A model generated the notes under the pieces. That model worked only from the letters and a program-made list of their open reading frames with translations. It made no database searches and was not told the DNA's origin. A program made the translations under genes and the position numbers. This document shows, piece after piece, positions 21,266-26,833 of a stretch of DNA of 26,833 nucleotides; the stretch's first letter is position 1, and every line of letters starts with the position of its first letter. The stretch spans positions 1 through 26,833 of the forward strand of contig VBMR01000100.1 of the NCBI GenBank assembly GCA_005878325.1. Reading direction: 5' to 3'. This DNA is from Methanobacteriota archaeon. GTDB lineage: Archaea; Thermoplasmatota; Thermoplasmata; RBG-16-68-12.

Positions 21266-21616
21266 GTGGCGAAGCGCCGACACCGAGGCATGGAGCGGCG
21301 GATCGCCGTGGAACGGATGACGACCCTGCTCCAACTCGCGGAGTCAGAAGCCCTTCAGCGGCACGCGGGCCGGGCGAGGCGATATGTCGAGCTCGCGCGG
21401 AAGATCGGCATGCGGTACAACGTTCGGGTACCGGCCCGGTTCAAGCGGTCCTTCTGCAAGAAGTGTCTCGCGTTCCTCCTTCCCGCGGTGAGTGCGCGGG
21501 TCCGTGTGGGCCGCGGTCGCATCGTCGTCACGTGCAACACATGCGGGGCCGTGCAACGCTATCCCTATCGGAGGGAGCAGAAAGCACGCCGCGCCCCCCG
21601 CGCACGGGCTCAGTAG
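21266..21616 (+). CDS. rnp4: RNase P protein component 4 (Rpr2/Rpp21)
   Basis: A 116-residue basic zinc-ribbon protein. RIAVERMTTLLQLAESEALQ and RRYVELARKIGMRYNVRVP form the two conserved N-terminal helices. FKRSFCKKC (C64, C67) and VTCNTC (C90, C93) bind zinc. Rnp4 pairs with Rnp1 (Rpp29) and strengthens substrate recognition by RNase P RNA. It starts at GTG 21266, as the N-terminal AKRRH is typical. Its last 7 nt overlap the convergent permease gene. With rnp2 at 6637-6966, two of the four RNase P proteins lie in this window. Confidence 0.93.
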   Translation: MAKRRHRGMERRIAVERMTTLLQLAESEALQRHAGRARRYVELARKIGMRYNVRVPARFKRSFCKKCLAFLLPAVSARVRVGRGRIVVTCNTCGAVQRYPYRREQKARRAPRARAQ

Positions 21617-22464
21617 GACGTCGTCATGTCGATCTTGCCGGCCTTCCGAGCGAAGTACTCGCCGGTCTTGAAGATCAGGATACTGAGGGCGAAGAAAGCG
21701 ATGGACGACACGAGAAGCAGGAGGAGGATCGTGAGGTCGTCATAGCCAGTCAGCGTCGTGTCGACCCCGAGGGACGGCGCGAGGAGGCGCCGGGTGATAT
21801 CGAACCAATATGTCAAGGGGATCCCCTGGCCGATCGCCCGCCCCCAGGAGGGGAGGACGGACAGGGGGAAGAGCACGCCGCAGAACACGTAGAACAGGCC
21901 GGGGATGCCTTCGGCCAAGCCGTGCGTGTGCTTCGCCGTGAGGAAGGAGATCCCGCCGAGGCAGATCCCAATCGCCAGCAGGACCGTGAGGCCGAGCGCC
22001 GTGGCCGCGAGGAACATCGGGATGGCCGTCCACGAGAGTTGGATCGACACGTTGAGGAAGAAGACCCCGAACAAGAGGGTGATCGCAACGGCGAAGCTCG
22101 AGACCGCGACCTTCGACGCCGCACGACCGACGATGTAGACGTAGTACGAGATCGGGGAGATGTACACGTACCGGATCGTTTGGTACCATTCCCGGTCCGA
22201 CTGGATCACCTGGAACGTGCCGAACAGGACGGACGCGACGAAAATGAAGAACGAATTGCCGATGTACAGGTACGAGAACGCGGCGGGGTCGCCTTGCGGC
22301 CGACCGATTGCGACGAAGACGACGTACATCAGTACGAGGATGAATGCTCCCGCCACGGGCTTCACGACGGAGTAGATGACGAAGAGCCACGGCTCCGTCC
22401 AATTCGAGTCCATCTCCCAGCCGAGCCAGGCGGCCACTTTGAAGGTCCGCCAGTACGTGTTCAT
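21610..22464 (-). CDS. ABC-2 type exporter permease (second subunit)
   Basis: 284 residues from ATG 22464. About six hydrophobic segments are visible, for example WLFVIYSVVKPVAGAFILVL, ISPISYYVYIVG, FLAATALGLTVLLAIGICL, GLFYVFCGVLFPLSVLPSW and ILLLLLVSSIAFFALSILIF. The GLFYVFCGVLFPLSVLP stretch is the late conserved part of ABC-2 permeases. It ends in an aromatic/basic cytoplasmic tail (EYFARKAGKIDM). The start overlaps the previous permease stop as ATGA. A longer reading reaching 23151 is an artefact, since it covers the first permease in another frame. Substrate unknown. Confidence 0.88.
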   Translation of the reverse strand: MNTYWRTFKVAAWLGWEMDSNWTEPWLFVIYSVVKPVAGAFILVLMYVVFVAIGRPQGDPAAFSYLYIGNSFFIFVASVLFGTFQVIQSDREWYQTIRYVYISPISYYVYIVGRAASKVAVSSFAVAITLLFGVFFLNVSIQLSWTAIPMFLAATALGLTVLLAIGICLGGISFLTAKHTHGLAEGIPGLFYVFCGVLFPLSVLPSWGRAIGQGIPLTYWFDITRRLLAPSLGVDTTLTGYDDLTILLLLLVSSIAFFALSILIFKTGEYFARKAGKIDMTTSY

Positions 22465-23417
22465 TGATGCCGTGAGGTCAACTTCCCCTCTCGCTTCGCG
22501 AGGACCTCTAGGTACGCGAGCGCGTACCTTGCGAGGACGAGGAACCCGACGGCGAGGACGCAGAGGATCAGGAGCTCGGTGGACACCGGGGCGAGCGGCA
22601 GGATCGCCGCCTGGGACGCAGGCCCGAGGGTGAGTTGGCGCAGCGCGTCCAGGCCCAGGGTGGCCGGGACCAGACTTCCCGCGAGCGCCACGGCGGGTCC
22701 CCACCCGGGGATCTTGAAGAGCCCGCCGACCGGGAAATACATCCCGCTCGAGAAGAAGATCGGTTCCTCCATCAGGGCCGACAGGTTCCAGGCCTCGCGG
22801 CCCCACAGGAGGTACAGGGAGGCAAACATCATGCCCATCCCGTAAAGGGCGATGAGCGTGACGAAGAAGACCGCGAGGAGGGAAAGGGGATCGGCGACCT
22901 GGAAGACCACACCGAAGACGATGACGCCAGCGGCGAGGGTCGAGAGCGCCCGCACGGAGGTCATGAACATGCCCCCGACGGCCATGCCGCCCAGGAGCGC
23001 CATCCGATTCATCGGCGCCATCATGTACAGCTGAAGGTTCCCGATCTCCTTCTCCCAATACAGCTGGCTCGCCATGGACCAGAGGACGTTGAGCCAGAAC
23101 GCGACCATCGTGCCGCCCAGGACCACGGTGGCGACGAGCGCGTTCACCCAAAGATGCGCGCCGGCGATTGCCGCTTCCCGCTCGGCTTGCGTCAGGCTGT
23201 CATTCGCCACGATCGCCGCGATCGTTCGGGTCCCGAACGCTTGATAGATGAACACGTACGAGGCAATGCCCAGCAGCGGCAAGAAGGCCTCGAACACGAT
23301 CCACGAGGGCTCGCGGTTCGCCCCGATGATTCGTGGATACGATCGGCCCACGACCGCCCGGGCATTCAGGCCGAGCCGGTACCGCAGGTCCGTGCGGCGC
23401 GCCGGCGCGGCGCTCAT
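22461..23417 (-). CDS. ABC-2 type exporter permease (first subunit)
   Basis: A 318-residue membrane protein. After a basic, cytoplasmic N-terminus (RRTDLRYRLGLNARAVVG) it has hydrophobic spans including FLPLLGIASYVFIYQAF, LVATVVLGGTMVAFWLNVLW, LLAVFFVTLIALYGMGMMFASLYLL and LLILCVLAVGFLVLARY. YWEKEIGNLQLYMMAPMNR is the coupling-helix type motif seen in ABC-2 permeases that contacts the ATPase. It overlaps the ATPase stop and the second permease start by 4 nt each, so the three genes form one tightly coupled transporter operon with two different permeases. Confidence 0.88.
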   Translation of the reverse strand: MSAAPARRTDLRYRLGLNARAVVGRSYPRIIGANREPSWIVFEAFLPLLGIASYVFIYQAFGTRTIAAIVANDSLTQAEREAAIAGAHLWVNALVATVVLGGTMVAFWLNVLWSMASQLYWEKEIGNLQLYMMAPMNRMALLGGMAVGGMFMTSVRALSTLAAGVIVFGVVFQVADPLSLLAVFFVTLIALYGMGMMFASLYLLWGREAWNLSALMEEPIFFSSGMYFPVGGLFKIPGWGPAVALAGSLVPATLGLDALRQLTLGPASQAAILPLAPVSTELLILCVLAVGFLVLARYALAYLEVLAKREGKLTSRHQ

Positions 23418-24427
23418 TCGAAGCCCCTCCCGACCATGCTGATGAACACGTCCTCGAGGGTCGGCTCGGACTTCTGGAGGGAGTGCACCTTCTTTCCCTG
23501 GGAGGTAATCAGGCTAAGGATTTCGGCGACCGGGCCCTCGTCCTCGAGGATGAACGTGAGGTGGGACCGGTTCGTCCCGATGTCGTTCGTGAGAGAGAAG
23601 TTTTTCACGCCCTGCATCGAACTGAAGGACGCCGTGTCGCGAATCGCATCGACCTCGAGCCGGAAGGTCGTCTCCGTCCGGATCATCCGCTTCAGGGCCT
23701 CCGGGGTGTCGCACGCGAGGATCTTCCCCTTGTCGATGATCGCGATCCGGTCGCACATCTGGTCCGCCTCCGCCATGTAGTGGGTCGTGAGGAGGACCGT
23801 CTTGCCCTTCTGGGACCGCACCCAGTTCAGCACGTATTCCCGGATGATGCGCGCCGCGTTCACGTCGAGACCCAGGGTGGGTTCATCGAGGAACAGGATG
23901 TCGGGGTCCGTCACGAAGCCGCGGATCATGTTCATCTTCTGCCGCTGCCCGGTAGACAGCATCCGCACCTTTGCATCTCGCTTGTCCCACAGGCCGAAGA
24001 CGTGCATGAGTTCGTCGATCCGGGCCTTCGAGACCCTGCTCGGCACGCCGTAGAATTGGGAGAACATCCAGACGTTCTCGCGGGCGGTCAGGAGGCCATA
24101 GCCGGAGGTCTCGCCGCCGGACACCATGTTGATCCGCTGCCGAATCGGGAAAGGGTCCTTCGCCACGTCGTGGCCTGCGACGAACGCCTGCCCCGAGGTC
24201 GGCAGGAGGAGCGTCGCGAGGATCTTGATGAGGGTCGTCTTGCCCGCGCCGTTCGGCCCGAGCATCCCGAACAACTCGCCTTCCCGGATCTGGATCGAGA
24301 CGCCGTCCAGGGCGGTCACGGGGCCGAGGTGCTCGTCGGCTTCGTCCGCGGTGCGCTTCCTCCGGAAGCGGTGCTTCTTCCCTGCGAACACGCGCGTCAG
24401 GTCGCGCGTCTCGACTGCATACGACAT
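23414..24427 (-). CDS. ABC exporter ATPase (DrrA/CcmA-like)
   Basis: A 337-residue nucleotide-binding subunit. Walker A is LGPNGAGKTT (56-65), the Q-loop region MVSGGETSG follows near 101-109, the signature is LSTGQ (157-161), and Walker B LFLDEPTLGLD starts at 178. The switch His lies in LLTTHYMAEAD. An unusual basic-then-acidic insert (KKHRFRRKRTADEADEHLG, about 17-35) sits between the first strand and VTALDGVS. The C-terminal domain after about 240 ends with EPTLEDVFISMVGRGFE, typical of drug, lipid or polysaccharide ABC-2 exporters. No substrate clue in the neighbours. Confidence 0.93.
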   Translation of the reverse strand: MSYAVETRDLTRVFAGKKHRFRRKRTADEADEHLGPVTALDGVSIQIREGELFGMLGPNGAGKTTLIKILATLLLPTSGQAFVAGHDVAKDPFPIRQRINMVSGGETSGYGLLTARENVWMFSQFYGVPSRVSKARIDELMHVFGLWDKRDAKVRMLSTGQRQKMNMIRGFVTDPDILFLDEPTLGLDVNAARIIREYVLNWVRSQKGKTVLLTTHYMAEADQMCDRIAIIDKGKILACDTPEALKRMIRTETTFRLEVDAIRDTASFSSMQGVKNFSLTNDIGTNRSHLTFILEDEGPVAEILSLITSQGKKVHSLQKSEPTLEDVFISMVGRGFE

Positions 24428-24476
24428 CGTGGGGTACGCCCTCTCGCTCTCCAGACCGGTCGGAGCGCAACTGGGC

Positions 24477-24668
24477 CTAGGCGGCGATTCGTTGACGGTA
24501 TCGCGTGATGTATCCGGCGATCCGGTTGCGCATCAAGTTGCTTTTCACGTCCGTCAGCTCCGATACCATCTTCTTGTTGTGCTCGTAGTCGTTCGTGAAC
24601 TCGTTCGGATAGAGCTTCGTCAGCTCGATCGCGACTCGCTTGATGTATGTCGGCCGAATGTTGCCCAG
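24477..24668 (-). CDS. rps17e: 30S ribosomal protein eS17 (S17e), apparent CTG start
   Basis: 63 residues if the CTG at 24668 is the initiator, giving (M)GNIRPTYIKRVAIEL, then YPNEFTNDYEHNK and MRNRIAGYITRY. eS17 proteins normally begin M-G-N/R-I-R, so homology starts exactly here. GGAG (24676-24679) is 7 nt before the CTG. A TATA-like element at 24717-24726 predicts a transcript start near 24695. That is downstream of the only other candidate, a TTG at 24704, which would add 12 unrelated residues. eS17 binds the small-subunit head region. It lies 49 nt upstream of the ABC ATPase, perhaps by chance. Confidence 0.85.
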   Translation of the reverse strand: MGNIRPTYIKRVAIELTKLYPNEFTNDYEHNKKMVSELTDVKSNLMRNRIAGYITRYRQRIAA

Positions 24669-24716
24669 CGACTCACTCCGCGTCCGGTTCGGGAAGCCGC
24701 TCAAAGGGAGGGCGCT

Positions 24717-24726
24717 AGATAAAGAT
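24717..24726 (-). promoter_or_regulatory. rps17e TATA-like element
   Basis: Minus-strand AATCTTTATC, centred about 26 nt before position 24695. A start there gives a leader of about 27 nt to the CTG at 24668 that includes the GGAG site. Confidence 0.45.
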
Positions 24727-24796
24727 TCTGAGCGGAACGACGACGCGCGCGCCAGTTGGCGTGCGGCTCTGACCGTCCGTCGAACTCATCGGGCAA

Positions 24797-24806
24797 CTAT
24801 TAAATA
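24797..24806 (+). promoter_or_regulatory. TATA box of the 55-residue ORF
   Basis: CTATTAAATA in a GC-rich surround. It predicts a start near 24828 and a leader of about 38 nt. GGGAG (24852-24856) lies 9 nt before the ATG at 24866. Confidence 0.5.
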
Positions 24807-24865
24807 GGAACCTCGGATACGCCGACGAAGAGGACGCCCTCATCGGTCTCCGGGAGCGCATACCG

Positions 24866-25033
24866 ATGGAAGAATCCCTCGTGAACGTCGAGTTCCTCAA
24901 AAGCTCGAACAATTACATCGCCCGGATCCAGAGCGAGCTTGGCGGCATGCGCGAGTACCGCAGCTCCTCCTTCGAAGAGGTCCTCGAACAGGTCGTGATC
25001 GACCTGCAAGAGGAGTTCGAGTCGTACTCGTAG
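24866..25033 (+). CDS. Small acidic protein of unknown function (55 aa)
   Basis: The frame encodes MEESLVNVEFLKSSNNYIAR, then IQSELGGMREYRSSSFEEVL and EQVVIDLQEEFESYS. The composition is strongly acidic with heptad-like spacing of L/V/I in the last 25 residues, suggesting a helix or coiled coil. A TATA box and a Shine-Dalgarno site stand at proper distances, which supports a real gene despite its size. The frame is open further upstream to about 24798. It is the only plus-strand gene in this part, and its stop adjoins the stop of the convergent crotonase. I do not recognise a family. Confidence 0.6.
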   Translation: MEESLVNVEFLKSSNNYIARIQSELGGMREYRSSSFEEVLEQVVIDLQEEFESYS

Positions 25034-25813
25034 TCAGGCGCCCGTCCACGTCGGCTTCCGTTTCTCGATGAAGGCCCGCATGCCTTCCTCCTTGTCGTGC
25101 GTCGAGCCGACGACCCCGAAGGCCGCCGTCTCGAAGTCGAGGCCCGCGGACAGGGGCATGTCCATCGACGCGCGGAGGCACGCCTTCGCAAGGGCGATCG
25201 CGGCGGGGCTCTGGTCCAGGATCTTGCGAGCCAAGGCCTTCGTCTCCTCCAGGAGGCGGTCCGCCGGCACCACCCGGTTCACGAGCCCGATCCGCTCCGC
25301 CGTCGACGCGTCGATCGGCTCGCCGGTGAAGATCATCTCGGCGGCCCACCCCATCCCGACGAGCCGTGGCAAACGCTGGCTCCCGCCGAAACCCGGGATG
25401 ATGCCGATGGTGACCTCTGGCTGGCCGAGTTTGGCGCGGTCGGAGGCGATCCGGACATCGCAGGCGAGGGCCAATTCACAGCCGCCGCCGAGGGCGTATC
25501 CGTTGATGGCCGCAAGGATCGGCTTGTTGCACGCGGCCATCGCGTCCCCAAGGCGACGCCCGGCCTCGGAGAAGGCGCGCATCTCGAGGGCCGACAACCC
25601 GGCCATCTCCTTGATGTCTGCCCCCGCGACGAAGGCGCGGTCTCCGGCTCCCGTGAGGATGATCGCGCCGACGTCGGCCGCCATCGACAGGTGCTCGATC
25701 GCCATCGACAACTCCCGCAGCACCCTCGAATTGAGCGCATTCAACGCCTCGGGACGGTTCACCGTCACGACCGCAAGGCGGTCCTCCATCGCGACCTGGA
25801 TCGAATCGGGCAT
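25034..25813 (-). CDS. Enoyl-CoA hydratase (crotonase family)
   Basis: A 259-residue crotonase. VNRPEALNALNSRVLREL, GAGDRAFVAGADIKEM (oxyanion-hole Ala/Gly/Asp around 64-67) and GYALGGGCELALACD with Glu113 are clear. QPEVTIGIIPGFGGSQRLPR carries Glu133. Both glutamates needed for hydration are present, favouring a 2-enoyl-CoA hydratase over isomerases or decarboxylases of the fold. The C-terminus EGMRAFIEKRKPTWTGA is the usual end. It follows a 3-hydroxyacyl-CoA dehydrogenase by 72 nt on the same strand, so the pair covers two successive steps of beta-oxidation or of crotonyl/3-hydroxybutyryl-CoA conversion. Confidence 0.92.
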   Translation of the reverse strand: MPDSIQVAMEDRLAVVTVNRPEALNALNSRVLRELSMAIEHLSMAADVGAIILTGAGDRAFVAGADIKEMAGLSALEMRAFSEAGRRLGDAMAACNKPILAAINGYALGGGCELALACDVRIASDRAKLGQPEVTIGIIPGFGGSQRLPRLVGMGWAAEMIFTGEPIDASTAERIGLVNRVVPADRLLEETKALARKILDQSPAAIALAKACLRASMDMPLSAGLDFETAAFGVVGSTHDKEEGMRAFIEKRKPTWTGA

Positions 25814-25885
25814 GTTCTCACTTCGGGGAATGGCGTGGGCGCGCGATGAACGTTCGGTCTCACGGCCGGCCGGAGGGATCGAGGC

Positions 25886-26755
25886 CTATGCCTTGCCGTA
25901 CTCGTAGACGCCGCGGCCGGCCTTCCGACCCACTCGCCCCGCCCGGACGTACTTCCGGAGGAGCGGGGAGGGACGGAACTTCGGGTCCCCGGTCTCCCGG
26001 AACAGGACCTCCATCACATCGAGGCCGATGTCGAGGCCCGTGTAATCGGCGAGTTCGAACGGCCCCATGGGCATGTTCGTCCCGAGCTTCATCGCCTTAT
26101 CGATGTCTTCCGCGCTCGCGACGCCCTCCTGCAGGAGGTTGAACGCCTCGTTCATCATCGGGACGAGGAGGCGGTTCACGACGAAGCCGGGGGACTCCTT
26201 CACCTCGACGACTTCCTTGCCCAGCTTGCCGCACAAGTCCTTGACCAGTTGGACCGTCTCATTCGACGTCTCGGAGCCGCGGATCACCTCGACGAGCTTC
26301 ATCACTGGCGCGGGATTGAAGAAGTGCATCCCGACGACGCGGTCCGCACGCTTCGTGACGCTCGCCATCTCCGTGATGCTCAAGGACGACGTGTTCGACG
26401 CGAAGACGACCTCCGGGGGACAGAGTCGGTCCAACTCCGAGTAGAGCTCCCTCTTGATATCCATCTTTTCGAAGACCGCCTCGATCACGACTTGGGCTCC
26501 GGCGACGGCGTCCTTCAGGTCGACGACCCCGCGGATCTTCGACACGATGGCCTCGACCTCCGACGTGGCCATCTTGCCTTTCTCAACGCGCTTCATGAGC
26601 GGATCGCGGATCCGGCGGAAGCCGCCGTCGACCAAGCGCTGCTCGATATCCCGCATCGTGACTTGGAACCCTGCAGCCGCGCACGTCTGCGCGATCCCGG
26701 CGCCCATCGTCCCGGCTCCGATCACCGCGATCTTCTTGACCTGCTCTGCTCGCAT
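25886..26755 (-). CDS. 3-hydroxyacyl-CoA dehydrogenase (3-hydroxybutyryl-CoA dehydrogenase type)
   Basis: 289 residues from ATG 26755, preceded by GAGGGA. The NAD loop is VIGAGTMGAGIAQ (11-23). IEAVFEKMDIKRELYSEL and FASNTSSLSITEMA follow, then MHFFNPAPVMKLVEVI with catalytic His144. The C-terminal dimerisation domain has ESPGFVVNRLLVPMMNEAF, MGPFELADYTGLDIGLDVM and GRKAGRGVYEY. This single-function form oxidises 3-hydroxyacyl-CoA, often C4. A longer TTG start at 26791 adds residues outside the fold. It heads the operon with the crotonase. Confidence 0.95.
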   Translation of the reverse strand: MRAEQVKKIAVIGAGTMGAGIAQTCAAAGFQVTMRDIEQRLVDGGFRRIRDPLMKRVEKGKMATSEVEAIVSKIRGVVDLKDAVAGAQVVIEAVFEKMDIKRELYSELDRLCPPEVVFASNTSSLSITEMASVTKRADRVVGMHFFNPAPVMKLVEVIRGSETSNETVQLVKDLCGKLGKEVVEVKESPGFVVNRLLVPMMNEAFNLLQEGVASAEDIDKAMKLGTNMPMGPFELADYTGLDIGLDVMEVLFRETGDPKFRPSPLLRKYVRAGRVGRKAGRGVYEYGKA

Positions 26756-26792
26756 CCGCGTCCCTCGCGCCGGCCGGGACAGAGGGGTCAAT

Positions 26793-26802
26793 CCATATAA
26801 GA
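26793..26802 (-). promoter_or_regulatory. TATA box of the hydroxyacyl-CoA dehydrogenase operon
   Basis: Minus-strand TCTTATATGG, centred about 42 nt before the ATG at 26755; predicted leader about 16 nt. The far right end of the window (26803-26833) shows no further feature. Confidence 0.55.
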
Positions 26803-26833
26803 TGCGGCAATTGAAATTCGAGGCGTCATCATT

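Noticed and set aside
22465..23151. N-terminal extension of the second ABC permease to 513 residues
   Set aside because: This part reads the first permease in another frame; the ATGA overlap at 22461-22464 and the start MNTYWR fix the true beginning.
1..26833. CRISPR array, insertion sequence or prophage
   Set aside because: No regularly spaced direct repeats, transposase motifs, terminal inverted repeats or phage proteins were seen on reading through the window.

Overview
The window is about 26.8 kb of GC-rich, gene-dense archaeal chromosome. The archaeal assignment rests on a TATA-binding protein, an exosome core (Rrp4/Rrp41/Rrp42), a proteasome alpha subunit, RNase P proteins Rnp2 and Rnp4, Rpo12 (RpoP), eL43, eS17, prefoldin beta, KEOPS Pcc1, SBDS and a Cbf5-type pseudouridine synthase, plus TATA-box promoters and tRNA introns with bulge-helix-bulge (BHB) geometry. 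FtsZ, KaiC-like ATPases and an alkyltransferase-like segment beside endonuclease V suggest Euryarchaeota, probably a high-GC Thermoplasmata relative. The class assignment is inference.

Layout. Positions 1-6966 (minus strand) carry the archaeal exosome superoperon in the order rnp2, psmA, sdo1, rrp4, rrp41, rrp42, rpl37ae, rpoP, pcc1, pfdB. Directly behind it come DUF106 (EMC3-like), cmk and cbf5, with many 1-4 nt overlaps. AT-rich promoter candidates inside the run, before psmA and before DUF106, suggest it is several stacked transcription units. Upstream lie ftsZ and a two-gene KaiC-like ATPase unit whose first gene is broken by an internal deletion and frame change. Next is an initiator tRNA-Met interrupted by two introns, one in the anticodon loop and one in the T loop. 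Positions 10362-12634 hold an amidohydrolase - rnhB - SCP2 operon.

From 12697 several plus-strand units follow: endonuclease V with an out-of-frame alkyltransferase-like N-terminus, ketopantoate reductase, TBP, an SRPBCC protein and a TatD-like hydrolase. A divergent acylphosphatase / four-CBS protein pair shares one AT-rich promoter. The CBS protein ends in a domain resembling ribosome hibernation factors. An HDAC-family deacetylase and a GNAT acetyltransferase are also divergent neighbours. After them come an M24 peptidase, rnp4, a three-gene ABC-2 exporter, rps17e (apparently starting at CTG), a 55-residue acidic orphan, and two beta-oxidation-type enzymes (crotonase and 3-hydroxyacyl-CoA dehydrogenase).

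Functionally the window is dominated by RNA processing and decay (exosome, RNase P, Cbf5, KEOPS, RNase HII), protein quality control and translation (proteasome, prefoldin, SBDS, ribosomal proteins), basal transcription and cell division. I found no CRISPR array, insertion sequence or phage gene. The most distinctive items are the doubly split initiator tRNA, the collapsed KaiC paralogue, the CBS/hibernation-factor-like fusion, the frame-broken alkyltransferase/EndoV gene, a possible 12-residue lysine micropeptide and the CTG-initiated eS17.
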